Origin: an uncultured Burkholderiales bacterium
GTDB taxonomy: Bacteria > Pseudomonadota > Gammaproteobacteria > Burkholderiales > Burkholderiaceae_C
Length of the DNA: 44,263 nt
Reading direction: 5' to 3'
NCBI GenBank assembly: GCA_945952065.1
Contig: CAMFGY010000036.1
Span: forward strand, 1-44,263
Under the pieces are notes generated by a model that saw nothing but the letters and a program-made list of their open reading frames with translations, searched no databases and was not told the DNA's origin. This document shows positions 1 through 7,587 of the stretch, one piece after another; position 1 is the stretch's first letter; each line of letters begins with the position of its first letter. The translations under genes were made by a program, and so were the position numbers.

Positions 1-186
1 CAGGGCCGACCCCCGAGCCATGAGCCCAGTGACGCCCCGGGCTGCCGTGCCCCCCCCGCAACAGCCTCAACAGCATCAACGAGAGACCGCTCCGGGCACA
101 TGAGCGAAGTTCAGTCTTTGAGCTTGAATGAGCGCGGCCGGCGAAAGCGTGAGGCGCAAATCATTGCCGGGCACGCGCGCCAGAAA
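1..186. other. Left-edge region with no assignable gene
   Basis: No gene can be supported here. A plus-strand frame is open from the left edge to a TGA at 101-103 and would encode a Pro/Gln-rich tail (about 33 residues). It could be the C-terminus of a gene convergent with tatC. A second open frame runs to about 297 but crosses the tatC terminator and has no recognisable content. Neither can be judged without the sequence to the left. Confidence 0.3.
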
Positions 187-219
187 AAACAAACGGCGCT
201 TGGAGAGCGCCGTTTGTTT
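187..219 (-). terminator. Intrinsic terminator of the tat gene string
   Basis: A 14-bp perfect stem (187-200 with 206-219, core AAACGGCGCT/AGCGCCGTTT) encloses a 5-nt loop. On the minus strand the stem is followed by a T-rich run. It lies about 40 bp beyond the tatC stop codon, as expected for a rho-independent terminator. A/T-rich ends on both sides mean it could also stop a convergent plus-strand gene. Confidence 0.85.
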
Positions 220-257
220 CATTTGCTTCCAAGCCCTTTACAGCGCTTGAGTGAAAC

Positions 258-1043
258 TCAGTTCGATTCAGCACCCTCGTCTGGCGCCTTGGAATAGCGG
301 ATGAAATAGCCCGCGGCAAACACGCCCAGCTCGTACAGCAGGCACATGGGAATGGCCAGCGCCAATTGCGACACCACATCGGGCGGCGTGATCACCGCAG
401 CAATGATGAAGGCCACCACGATGAAGTAGCCGCGGAATTCGCGCAGCTTCTCAACCGTCACCAAGCCCATGCGCGCCAAAACCACCACCACCACCGGCAC
501 CTCAAAGGCTGCGCCGAAGGCGATGAACATCGACATCACAAAACTCAGGTAGGCCTCAATATCGGGCGCCGCAGTGATGCTCTTCGGCGCAAAGCTCTGG
601 ATGAATTTGAAGACCTGACCGAACACGAAGAAGTAGCAAAACGCCACGCCGACGAAGAACAGCAAGGTGCTCGACACCACCAGCGGCAAAATCAGCCGCT
701 TCTCATGCGAATAGAGCCCCGGCGCCACAAAAGCCCAAACTTGGTAAAGCACCACCGGCAAGGCAATCAAAAAGCCCGCCAGCAAGGTGATCTTGAGCGG
801 CACCATGAAGGGCGAGATCACATTGGTAGCAATCAGCGTGGAGCCATGCGGCAATTGCGCCACCAGCGGCGCGGCCAGCAAGTCATACAAAGCCGAAGGG
901 CCGGGGTAGATGGCCAGGGCACCGAAGCACACACCGATGGCGATGACGGCCCGGACCAATCGATCCCGCAACTCGATCAGATGCGAGACAAAAGGCTGTT
1001 CAGTGCCGGCGAGTTCATCGTCGGGCTTTGGAGTTGAACTCAT
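258..1043 (-). CDS. tatC: Sec-independent protein translocase subunit TatC
   Basis: TatC is the polytopic inner-membrane receptor of the twin-arginine translocase, which moves folded, often cofactor-loaded proteins across the membrane. The 261-residue product has the usual length and six hydrophobic segments. The N-terminal HLIELRDR box (about residues 21-28) and the first periplasmic-loop motif FVAPGLYSHEKR (105-116) are present, including the Phe105/Glu114 pair matching residues needed for signal-peptide recognition in the family. The ATG at 1041-1043 lies 6 bp after the tatB stop, so the two are very likely co-translated. It is the last gene of the minus-strand string and is followed by a strong terminator. 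A likely client, the molybdenum hydroxylase at 15995-18274, is in the same window, but most Tat clients will be elsewhere. Confidence 0.97.
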   Translation of the reverse strand: MSSTPKPDDELAGTEQPFVSHLIELRDRLVRAVIAIGVCFGALAIYPGPSALYDLLAAPLVAQLPHGSTLIATNVISPFMVPLKITLLAGFLIALPVVLYQVWAFVAPGLYSHEKRLILPLVVSSTLLFFVGVAFCYFFVFGQVFKFIQSFAPKSITAAPDIEAYLSFVMSMFIAFGAAFEVPVVVVVLARMGLVTVEKLREFRGYFIVVAFIIAAVITPPDVVSQLALAIPMCLLYELGVFAAGYFIRYSKAPDEGAESN

Positions 1044-1049
1044 GGTGAC

Positions 1050-1562
1050 TCAGAGCGTTCGGCCGGGCCGAATTGAAGGAGGGCGAAAACGCGCCACACG
1101 GGCCGCGCCAGATTGCGCATGCCGCCGCACACCCGTGCGCTGCTTGTACCACTGCGGCGTGGCGCCACGCTTGAGTCGCCAATTCTTCTTCGGCGGCTTG
1201 TAAACAGGCGGCTGCAAGGCGCTGCTGTCGAAAGCATAGCCGCTCAAGCTGGTGTCGCTGCTGGATGCTGCATTGCTGACATCAGCCCAGGTTTGATCGA
1301 AGGCTTTGTTGGCGCTGTCGACCTCTTGCTGAACCGTTGAAGCCATATTCCTGGCCGCAGATTCCATCTCGGTCTTCATCTTCTGCAGCTCTTCGAGCTC
1401 GATCGAGCGGTTGACTTCGGCCTTCACATCGGACACATAGCGCTGCGCCTTGCCCAGCAGATGGCCCACCGTGCGCGCCACGCGCGGCAGCTTCTCGGGG
1501 CCGATCACCACCAGCGCCACCGCACCAATCAGCGCGATCTTGTCAAAACCAAAATCAATCAT
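1050..1562 (-). CDS. tatB: Sec-independent protein translocase subunit TatB
   Basis: TatB forms the signal-peptide receptor complex with TatC. The 170-residue protein starts MIDFGFDKI, has one N-terminal transmembrane helix ending in the IGPEKLPR hinge (about residues 20-27), then a long charged amphipathic region (30-90). The C-terminal third is low-complexity and ends in a very basic Arg-rich tail (about 130-170), a lineage-variable part. TatB, not TatA, is supported by the acidic residue just after the start, the IGPEKLPR hinge and the length. It starts 22 bp after the tatA stop and ends 6 bp before tatC, the standard tatABC order. Confidence 0.94.
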   Translation of the reverse strand: MIDFGFDKIALIGAVALVVIGPEKLPRVARTVGHLLGKAQRYVSDVKAEVNRSIELEELQKMKTEMESAARNMASTVQQEVDSANKAFDQTWADVSNAASSSDTSLSGYAFDSSALQPPVYKPPKKNWRLKRGATPQWYKQRTGVRRHAQSGAARVARFRPPSIRPGRTL

Positions 1563-1584
1563 GCAGCGTCAGACCCGTCAGTCA

Positions 1585-1815
1585 TCAAGACTTGGTCTTG
1601 GCTTCAACGTCCACCGTGTTGGCGTCACTCGCCTTGTTGGCGACTTGCTGCACGGGCGCGGCTGGCTCTGCAGCACTGCCATCTCTCATGCCGTCTTTGA
1701 AGCCCTTGACGGCACCGCCCAGATCACTGCCGATGTTCTTGAGCTTTTTCGTGCCAAAAACCAGCACCACAATCACCAGCACGATCAGCCAGTGCCAAAT
1801 GCTCAGCGAACCCAT
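1585..1815 (-). CDS. tatA: Sec-independent protein translocase subunit TatA
   Basis: TatA polymerises to form the translocation-competent assembly. The 76-residue protein has the classic layout: a short N-terminal transmembrane helix beginning MGSLSIWHW, the hinge [14 protein letters not shown] (about 20-33), an amphipathic helix with the GFKDGM element, and a short polar tail. A GGAGAG ribosome site lies just upstream of the ATG at 1813-1815. The 90-bp gap to hinT contains a TAGAAT -10 element, so tatABC may also be transcribed separately from the upstream his genes. Confidence 0.96.
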   Translation of the reverse strand: MGSLSIWHWLIVLVIVVLVFGTKKLKNIGSDLGGAVKGFKDGMRDGSAAEPAAPVQQVANKASDANTVDVEAKTKS

Positions 1816-1841
1816 AATTTCTCTCCAAGAATCGAAGTTGT

Positions 1842-1847
1842 CATTCT
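1842..1847 (-). promoter_or_regulatory. Possible tatA promoter (-10 TAGAAT)
   Basis: On the minus strand TAGAAT, 5/6 to the sigma-70 -10 consensus, lies 26 bp before the tatA ATG, giving a short leader that includes the GGAGAG site. A clear -35 is not evident. Just upstream is the inverted repeat TGTGAC-N7-GTCACA (1858-1876), which could bind a regulator or be chance. The gap between hinT and tatA, 90 bp, is wider than the other gaps in this string, which supports an internal promoter. Confidence 0.4.
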
Positions 1848-1905
1848 AGTGGTGACATGTGACAAACAGCGTCACAAAGCCGCGGTTAGCCCCGAACTCC
1901 GGGCC

Positions 1906-2253
1906 TCAGCCCTTGGCCCAGGGGCGAGGACCGCCCATCACATGCATATGCAAGTGGTAAACCTCTTGGCCGCCATCTTGCCCAGTGTTGATGACGGTTC
2001 TAAAACCATTTGTGACACCCAACTCGCGCATCAAACGCGGGGCCAACACCGCCATTTGACCCATCAGCCCCGCATGCGTGTCTTCCAACTCGGCCATGCT
2101 GGCAATGTGCAGCTTCGGGATGATCAACACATGCACCGGCGCCCAAGGGTGGATGTCATGAAAGGCCAACAGCTGGTCATCCTCATACACCTTGCGGCTG
2201 GGAATTTGACCGGCAACGATTTTGCAAAACAGGCAATTGGGATCGTGAGACAT
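1906..2253 (-). CDS. hinT: HIT-family nucleotide-binding protein (HinT-like)
   Basis: The product is a histidine-triad hydrolase of the Hint branch, which cleaves AMP-amine bonds such as purine nucleoside phosphoramidates in the cytosol. The 115-residue protein carries the signature His100-Leu-His102-Met-His104-Val, with His102 as the expected nucleophile, and the N-terminal CLFCKI motif (7-12) frequent in this family. The ATG at 2253 is preferred over an in-frame TTG three codons upstream because family members usually begin right before this Cys motif. It sits between the hisE-linked membrane protein and tatA, a common Burkholderiales arrangement. The biological role of bacterial HinT is poorly defined. 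Confidence 0.92.
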   Translation of the reverse strand: MSHDPNCLFCKIVAGQIPSRKVYEDDQLLAFHDIHPWAPVHVLIIPKLHIASMAELEDTHAGLMGQMAVLAPRLMRELGVTNGFRTVINTGQDGGQEVYHLHMHVMGGPRPWAKG

Positions 2254-2284
2254 GGCAAACAAAAGCTAAGACAAAGCCAATGAT

Positions 2285-2692
2285 TCAAACCGGCATGGCG
2301 CGGCCCGCATTCATCGCCGCCCAACCACGCAAGACTCGGTACAGGAACCAGATCGAGATCAGGCCCCAGGCAATCCAGCCCGGCGCCAGCAACAGCAGCC
2401 ACAAAGGGCTGGTCAGCAAATACAAAACACCGGCCCAAGCAACGCTGCGCAAGCGCCAGCTGAAATGGCTGGCCTGCCAAGTACCTGCGGCCTCGCCGCG
2501 CTTGAACAAATCGACCAGCACTGCCACCAGCAGCAAGAACACGCTGGCCTGCACGCCCGGCAAGACGGCGCCAATGGCCACCACCGCATGCAGGATGTAG
2601 CTGAGCATGCCCACACTGCGCAAATGCTGTTGCTGCTGCGGACTCATGGCCACTTCCGCGGCATCGATCACCTCGCCAAGCGGCTCAGTCAT
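2285..2692 (-). CDS. Small DUF4870-like membrane protein
   Basis: A 135-residue inner-membrane protein of unknown function. Three or four hydrophobic segments are visible (about 28-45, 46-62, 80-97 and 98-118), with a polar N-terminus containing a Gln run (19-22). It resembles the DUF4870-type proteins usually found between hisE and hinT in Burkholderiales; this rests on position and topology more than on a strong motif. The ATG at 2690-2692 overlaps the hisE stop by 8 bp, indicating translational coupling, so this start is preferred over a longer in-frame version inside hisE. No catalytic residues can be named. Confidence 0.75.
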   Translation of the reverse strand: MTEPLGEVIDAAEVAMSPQQQQHLRSVGMLSYILHAVVAIGAVLPGVQASVFLLLVAVLVDLFKRGEAAGTWQASHFSWRLRSVAWAGVLYLLTSPLWLLLLAPGWIAWGLISIWFLYRVLRGWAAMNAGRAMPV

Positions 2693-3044
2693 TGGGTTCC
2701 TCCTCCAACTTGGCTTGGCTGCGCTGCGCAAACTCTTGCAGGCCGGAGAGCCCTTCTCGGCGCGCCAACTCGGCCAAAACCTGCTCAGGCTTCAAACCGA
2801 AATGGCTGAGCGCAATCAAGCTGTGGAACCACAAATCCGCCACCTCGTAGACGAGTTTTTGCGGGTCACCGTCCTTGGCGGCCATCACCGTTTCGGTGGC
2901 CTCCTCGCCGACCTTTTTGAGAATGGAATCCAAGCCTTTGTCGAACAACTTGGCCACATAGCTGGTGGCCGGGTCGCCCCCATTGGCGGGCTTGCGCGAC
3001 TCAATCACGGCGGCCACACGGGCCAGAATGTCATTGCTGGGCAT
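2685..3044 (-). CDS. hisE: Phosphoribosyl-ATP pyrophosphatase HisE
   Basis: HisE catalyses the second step of histidine synthesis, hydrolysing phosphoribosyl-ATP to phosphoribosyl-AMP and pyrophosphate. The 119-residue protein is an all-alpha MazG-superfamily hydrolase. It shows the [12 protein letters not shown] helix, whose EExxE-type acidic residues bind magnesium, and the [14 protein letters not shown] helix with the partner Glu and Asp. The ATG at 3042-3044 starts directly before the domain; an in-frame TTG at 3062 would add six residues. It follows hisI by about 25 bp. As in other proteobacteria of this group hisI and hisE are separate genes, unlike the fused enterobacterial hisIE. Confidence 0.95.
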   Translation of the reverse strand: MPSNDILARVAAVIESRKPANGGDPATSYVAKLFDKGLDSILKKVGEEATETVMAAKDGDPQKLVYEVADLWFHSLIALSHFGLKPEQVLAELARREGLSGLQEFAQRSQAKLEEEPND

Positions 3045-3069
3045 GCTTGTCTGCTTGATCAATGCTGAA

Positions 3070-3459
3070 TCATTTGTAGATGTGCTCGGGGTCTTTCAAG
3101 ACCGCGTCCACCGTCACCCAAGCGCCGTTTTCAAAACGCTGAAAAAAGCATGAATGACGACCGGTGTGGCAGGCAATGCCTGGCGTATGGCCGTTTTGAG
3201 TGATTTTGAGCAGGATCACATCGTTGTCGCAGTCCAGGCGCATTTCATGCACCGTCTGCGTGTGGCCCGACTCCTCGCCCTTGTGCCACAGGCGCGCCCG
3301 TGAGCGGCTCCAGTACACCGCCTGCCCCAGGGCTGCGGTGCGCGCCACGGCCTCGCGGTTCATCCACGCGAACATCACCACATCGCCGCTGTCGCGCTCT
3401 TGCGCAATTACCGGCACCAGGCCATCGGCATCCCACTTGATTTGATTCAACCAGTCCAT
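3070..3459 (-). CDS. hisI: Phosphoribosyl-AMP cyclohydrolase HisI
   Basis: HisI opens the adenine ring of phosphoribosyl-AMP, the third step of histidine synthesis, in the cytosol. The 129-residue product has the magnesium motif DCDND (Asp76, Asp78, Asp80) and the three zinc cysteines Cys77, Cys97 and Cys104 in the LDCDND and ACHTGRHSC motifs, so it should be active. The ATG at 3457-3459 gives the usual start MDWLNQIKW; an in-frame extension upstream would run into mutT. The gene begins 19 bp after mutT and shares its strand, so it is probably co-transcribed. hisB, hisH, hisA and hisF, which often precede it, are not here. Confidence 0.96.
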   Translation of the reverse strand: MDWLNQIKWDADGLVPVIAQERDSGDVVMFAWMNREAVARTAALGQAVYWSRSRARLWHKGEESGHTQTVHEMRLDCDNDVILLKITQNGHTPGIACHTGRHSCFFQRFENGAWVTVDAVLKDPEHIYK

Positions 3460-3478
3460 GCGCTTCAGTGTAGTGGGC

Positions 3479-3931
3479 TCAGCCGATATGGGTGGCGCCG
3501 ACAAAGCCGCGCTCGGCCGCAAACCAATCCAGCACGGGGATGGTTCCCGGCAAGACCGGCTGCATTTGCACCGGCAAACTCTGCCAGGCCATGGCTTGTT
3601 GCTCGCGCATCTCGAACGCCCCGGTCCAGGCGAAGACCTTGCAAAAATGCAGCCGCACGCGCGCATGCGGATAGTCCATCACCAGTTCCTTCCAGGGGTG
3701 GGCGGCCTCGATGGTGATGCCCAATTCTTCTTGCAATTCACGGCGCAGCGCTTGCTCAACGCTCTCGCCGGCTTCCAGCTTACCGCCCGGGAACTCCCAG
3801 TAGCCGGCATAGACCTTGCCCTCCGGGCGCGAAGTCAGCAAAAAGCGCCCTTCCCGTCCTTGCGCATCGCGCTCCACCAACACGCCCACCGCCACATCCA
3901 CCGGCACGCGTTCGTTGCTGTGCTCAGACAT
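3479..3931 (-). CDS. mutT: Nudix hydrolase, MutT-like
   Basis: A 150-residue Nudix pyrophosphatase, probably removing oxidised nucleoside triphosphates such as 8-oxo-dGTP from the pool. The Nudix box is complete from Gly50 to Ile72, with Glu56, Arg64-Glu65 and Glu68-Glu69 in the correct GX5EX7REUXEEXGU spacing. The preceding [13 protein letters not shown] segment is typical of MutT, which favours this over other Nudix specificities, though substrate choice cannot be proven from the motif. The start codon overlaps the DUF815 stop by 8 bp, so the pair is translationally coupled. DUF815-MutT pairs recur in Burkholderiales, usually near argJ; here hisI follows instead. Confidence 0.88.
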   Translation of the reverse strand: MSEHSNERVPVDVAVGVLVERDAQGREGRFLLTSRPEGKVYAGYWEFPGGKLEAGESVEQALRRELQEELGITIEAAHPWKELVMDYPHARVRLHFCKVFAWTGAFEMREQQAMAWQSLPVQMQPVLPGTIPVLDWFAAERGFVGATHIG

Positions 3932-4853
3932 GGTCCAAGCCCTCGGGTGCAGCGCCGTTTTCTTTCAGCGCGGCCGGCAAAGCCTCCAGCGCACCGCGCC
4001 CCGCCAAGTCGCGCGCAAATTGATACGCCACTCGACCCGAGCGCGAGCCCCGCTCCAAAGCCCAGACCAGGGCCGGCTGCCGAGACGCCGCAATCAGCGC
4101 GTCGGCCACGCCAAAGTAACGCAGCCATTGAGCGGCAATTGCCAAGTACTCTTCCTGGCTGAAGGGGTAAAAACTCAGCCACAGACCGAAGCGTTCCGAC
4201 AGCGAAATTTTTTCTTCCACCGCCTCGCCGGGATGCACCTCCCCATCGGCTTGGTGCTTGTAGCCCAGGTTGTCTTTCATCTGCTCGGGCAAGAGGTGGC
4301 GGCGATTGCTGGTGGCATAGACCAAAACGTTGTCGCTGGCCGCAGCCACCGAGCCATCGAGCATGGACTTCAAGGCCTTGTAGCCCAACTCACCTTCGTC
4401 GAAGCTCAGGTCATCGCAAAAGATCACAAAGCGCTCGGGCCGCTCGGCCACCAAATCAACCAAGTCGGGCAGGTCCACCAGATCGCCCTTGTCAACTTCA
4501 ATCAAACGCAGGCCACGGCCCGCAAACTCGTTCAAGCAAGCCTTGATCAAGGAGCTCTTGCCGGTGCCTCGCGCGCCGGTCAGCAAGACGTTGTTGGCCG
4601 GCCGGCCGCTGACGAACTGCTCGGTGTTTTGCAGCAGACGCTGCTTTTGCGGCTCGACCTCGAGCAATTCACTCAAACGGATGGAAGCCGCATGGCGAAC
4701 CGGCTCCAACACCGGCACGCCCCGGCGGCGGCGATAGCGAAAAGCCGCTGCGGCCTGCCAATCGGGCGCACTCAGCTGGGGAGGCAGCAAAGCCTCCACC
4801 CGGGCCAACAAGCCCTCAGCACGTTGAAGAAAAGCTTGCAAAGCGTCGCTCAT
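3924..4853 (-). CDS. DUF815-family AAA-type ATPase
   Basis: A 309-residue cytosolic P-loop ATPase of unconfirmed role. Walker A GARGTGKSS lies at 93-101, Walker B FVIFCDDLSF at about 142-151, and a sensor-1-like segment VLVYATSNRRHLLPE at about 176-190. The C-terminal half contains the family element LSERFGLWLSFYPFSQEEYL. The ATG at 4851-4853 is the first gene of the minus-strand string; the 193-bp divergent gap to the PEP-CTERM gene should hold its promoter. No partner protein is apparent besides the overlapping mutT. The assignment to DUF815 is secure on motifs; the biochemical target is unknown. Confidence 0.88.
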   Translation of the reverse strand: MSDALQAFLQRAEGLLARVEALLPPQLSAPDWQAAAAFRYRRRRGVPVLEPVRHAASIRLSELLEVEPQKQRLLQNTEQFVSGRPANNVLLTGARGTGKSSLIKACLNEFAGRGLRLIEVDKGDLVDLPDLVDLVAERPERFVIFCDDLSFDEGELGYKALKSMLDGSVAAASDNVLVYATSNRRHLLPEQMKDNLGYKHQADGEVHPGEAVEEKISLSERFGLWLSFYPFSQEEYLAIAAQWLRYFGVADALIAASRQPALVWALERGSRSGRVAYQFARDLAGRGALEALPAALKENGAAPEGLDHV

Positions 4854-4975
4854 GGTGTCACAGCCGTTCAGGGGCGGTCAGTGTAGCGGGGCCCTGAGCC
4901 ATAGAGACCACCCTGCGTCAAAGCGCGTCACCACGGGGTCATTGCCGCGGGTCATGCTCTGCTCTGCATTCAAGG

Positions 4976-5009
4976 GCGGCACTTGCCGCAGTCGCGGGCG
5001 CTTGCGCCC
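4976..5009. promoter_or_regulatory. Two adjacent short inverted repeats upstream of the PEP-CTERM gene
   Basis: The divergent gap 4854-5046 contains two perfect inverted repeats almost back to back: GCGGCA-CT-TGCCGC (4976-4989) and GGGCGC-TT-GCGCCC (4996-5009). The pentamer CTTGC recurs at 4982, 5001 and 5021, about two helical turns apart. They lie 38-71 bp before the PEP-CTERM start codon, in a position suited to regulator binding or to leader hairpins. No clear sigma-70 pair was found. Confidence 0.35.
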
Positions 5010-5046
5010 CTATTCAAACACTTGCTGTATCACTCTGGACGCCATC

Positions 5047-5634
5047 ATGTCTTTGACCTCATGCCTTCGCCCTCGCGCCGCTTTCGCAGCCCTGACCCTC
5101 GCAGCCGGCCTGAGTGCCGCGCATGCAGACACACTGAACGTCTACGACCAATGGGTGGAATTCAGCGTTTCCAAGGTGCTGACGGGCAATCTGGACTGGG
5201 CCAACTTTGATGGCCAAGCGCTGCGCTTTGACTTCAGCGTGGCCGAGGGCTTTGTCGCCACCCTCAGTGTGGTGGACGCCGGTTGGTCGGGTGACCGCTT
5301 CACGGTGACCGACAAAGGTCAGCAGCTGGGCGTCACCAGCATGGCCGTGGATGGCGATCTGAATGGGCCCACCACGGTGGACTACGAGCAGGCCTTCGCT
5401 GACAACAACTTCAGCCGGGGTGTGTTCACCTTGGGCGCGGGTCAGCACAGCATCAGCGGCTTTTTGTCCACCTCCTTGGTGCACCCCGAGTTTGGTCCGC
5501 TGGACGCCACCCTCGGCGCAGTTCGGCTGCAAGTGTCCGCCGTGCCAGAACCCGCCAGCGTCGCCACCTTGTTGGCAGGCCTGAGCCTCTTGAGCGCCAT
5601 GCTGCGCCGCAAGAACGGCAAAGACCGCAAGTAA
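5047..5634 (+). CDS. Secreted PEP-CTERM sorting-domain protein
   Basis: A 195-residue exported protein. The signal peptide (about 1-28) has a hydrophobic core ending near AAHADT. The central domain (30-160) is not recognised; it reads like a beta-rich extracellular domain with several Asp/Gly turns. The last 30 residues form a textbook PEP-CTERM tail: the VPEPAS motif (166-171), a hydrophobic helix, and a basic end with LRRKNGKDRK. Such proteins are processed by an exosortase and tied to exopolysaccharide; no exosortase gene is in this window. The ATG at 5047 is chosen because it opens the signal peptide; a longer in-frame version has no signal. It lies 30 bp before the nucleotidase gene, suggesting an operon. 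Confidence 0.85.
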   Translation: MSLTSCLRPRAAFAALTLAAGLSAAHADTLNVYDQWVEFSVSKVLTGNLDWANFDGQALRFDFSVAEGFVATLSVVDAGWSGDRFTVTDKGQQLGVTSMAVDGDLNGPTTVDYEQAFADNNFSRGVFTLGAGQHSISGFLSTSLVHPEFGPLDATLGAVRLQVSAVPEPASVATLLAGLSLLSAMLRRKNGKDRK

Positions 5635-5664
5635 TCCCCCTGCCAACACCACAGGAACACCCTT

Positions 5665-7587
5665 ATGTTGATGAAACACACCCCCCTGTTGCTGGCTCTG
5701 GGCGCCGCGTTCTGCCTCAGCACTGCAGCCACCGCCCAAACCAACACCCAGCCCATCAAGGTCAAGATCGTGGGCTTCAATGACTTCCACGGCAATCTGG
5801 AATCTCCCGGCACTTTTGGCGCCAACACCTCGGTGCCGGCCGCCAACCGCCCCCGCGTGGGCGGTGCGGACTACTTGGCAGCCTATGTGGCCGAGATGAA
5901 GTCCAAGAACCCCAACACCGTGGTCGTCGGAGCGGGTGACTTTGTGGGCGCCACACCGCTGATCTCCTCGCTCTTTTTTGATGAGCCCGCTGTTGAGGCG
6001 CTGAACAAGATCGGCGTGGACTTCAGCTCGGTGGGCAATCACGAGTTCGACAAGGGCAAGGACGAGTTGCGTCGTCTGCAAATGGGCGGTTGCAAGATGG
6101 TGGGCGGCCAAACCGACCCCAACAGCTGCAAGGGTTTTGGCTCTTCCGCACCGGGCACTTTTGACGGCGCGAAGTTCAAATGGCTATCGGCCAATGTGGT
6201 CGAAACCGCCACGGGCCGCAGCTTGCTGCCGCCCTATGGCGTGAAGAGCTTTGCTGGCGTCAAGGTCGCCTTCATCGGCATGACGCTGAAGGGCACGCCC
6301 AGCATCGTCACCCCCACCGGTGTGGCCGGCTTGAGCTTCAAAGACGAAGCCGACACGGTGAACGCACTGGTGCCAGTGCTGCGCGCCCAGGGCATTGAGT
6401 CCATCGTGGTGCTGGTGCACCAGGGTGCCTTCCAGAACCCCGCGGTCGCCGGCGGCTTCAACAACCAAGACATCAATGGTTGCTTGAACAATCTGAAAAA
6501 CACCGATGGCAGCGACAGCGATCTGGGCAAGATCATCGCGCGCTTGGACAACGCGGTGGACTTGGTGGTCAGCGGCCACACCCACGCCGCTTACAACTGC
6601 TCCAAGAACACCGTGGACAACGGCAACACGCCGCGCGTGGCCGGCCTGCCCAACAAGACTGGCCGCTTGGTGCCGGTCAGCAGCGCCAGCGCCTTTGGCC
6701 GTGTGCTGTCGGAGATCGATCTGAGCATCGATCCCAAGAGCCGCGATGTGGTGGATGTGAGCATCAACAACCGCTTGGTGGATCGCAGCAATGCCGTCGC
6801 TACCCAGCTGATCGCCAACAACCCCACGGTTCAAAACCTGGTGAACAGCTATGCCAACGCAGTCTCGCCGCTGGCCAACCAAGTGGTGGGCACGCTGACG
6901 GCAGACCTCAGCAATGCCGCCAACGCGGCGGGCGAAATGCCCGCAGGTGATTTGATTGCCGATGCCCAGTTGCAAGCCACCCAGCCGGCCCAAGTGGGCG
7001 GCGCGGTGATGGCCTTCATGAACGCAGGCGGCGTGCGCTCGCCCGGCTTCGTCAAGCCCGCGGGTGCAACATCGCCCTTCGACATCACCTATGGCAATGC
7101 CTTCACGGTCCAACCCTTTGGCAACTCCCTGGTGACCCTGACCCTGACGGCCCAGCAGATCAAAGACCTGTTGGAGCAACAGTTCAAGGGCTGCAATGGC
7201 CAAGGCACGACTCGCATCATGCAAATCTCCAACGGCTTGCAGTACAGCTGGAGTGACGCGGCCCCAGCTTGCGCCAAGATCGTCGATGTCAACTTCACGC
7301 CCACCGATGTGACCGTGTATCCCCCGGTCGCCACCGGCGCGGTGGACAAGCTGGTGATTGGCGGCGTGGTGCAAAACCCGAGCAAAACCTATCGCGTCAC
7401 CGTCAACAACTTCATGGCCACCGGCGGCGACGGCTTCACCACCTTGCTGGGCGGCAGCAATGTCTTGGGTGGCGCCCAGGACATCGATGCCTTGATCGCC
7501 TATCTGGCGGGCTACAAGGGCGCGGCCAAGGCCTATGACCCCGGCCATGCTTCGCTGAAGAAGCCGCGCATCACCAAGCTGCCTTAA
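5665..7587 (+). CDS. Secreted bifunctional metallophosphatase / 5'-nucleotidase (UshA family)
   Basis: A 640-residue exported enzyme expected to dephosphorylate nucleotides in the periplasm or outside the cell for phosphate or nucleoside salvage. After a signal peptide (about 1-24, cleavage near ATAQ) comes the two-metal domain with Asp40 and His42 in GFNDFHGNLE, Gly-Asp92, GNHEFD (124-129) and VSGHTH (302-307). The C-terminal nucleotide-binding domain shows YGNAFTVQPFGN (about 476-487) and VNNFMATGGDGF (580-591). All metal ligands visible are intact. An AGGA site lies upstream of the ATG. Its TAA stop overlaps the next ATG (TAATG), so the downstream TPR/pseudoprotease gene is coupled. There is no lipobox or sorting tail, so it is probably soluble. 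Confidence 0.93.
   Translation: MLMKHTPLLLALGAAFCLSTAATAQTNTQPIKVKIVGFNDFHGNLESPGTFGANTSVPAANRPRVGGADYLAAYVAEMKSKNPNTVVVGAGDFVGATPLISSLFFDEPAVEALNKIGVDFSSVGNHEFDKGKDELRRLQMGGCKMVGGQTDPNSCKGFGSSAPGTFDGAKFKWLSANVVETATGRSLLPPYGVKSFAGVKVAFIGMTLKGTPSIVTPTGVAGLSFKDEADTVNALVPVLRAQGIESIVVLVHQGAFQNPAVAGGFNNQDINGCLNNLKNTDGSDSDLGKIIARLDNAVDLVVSGHTHAAYNCSKNTVDNGNTPRVAGLPNKTGRLVPVSSASAFGRVLSEIDLSIDPKSRDVVDVSINNRLVDRSNAVATQLIANNPTVQNLVNSYANAVSPLANQVVGTLTADLSNAANAAGEMPAGDLIADAQLQATQPAQVGGAVMAFMNAGGVRSPGFVKPAGATSPFDITYGNAFTVQPFGNSLVTLTLTAQQIKDLLEQQFKGCNGQGTTRIMQISNGLQYSWSDAAPACAKIVDVNFTPTDVTVYPPVATGAVDKLVIGGVVQNPSKTYRVTVNNFMATGGDGFTTLLGGSNVLGGAQDIDALIAYLAGYKGAAKAYDPGHASLKKPRITKLP

Noticed and set aside
100-297. 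Small plus-strand frame across the tatC terminator
   Set aside because: It reads through a strong hairpin and into the antisense of tatC, with no recognisable content.
4852-5046. N-terminal extension of the PEP-CTERM frame
   Set aside because: It would hide the signal peptide and run through the divergent promoter region.
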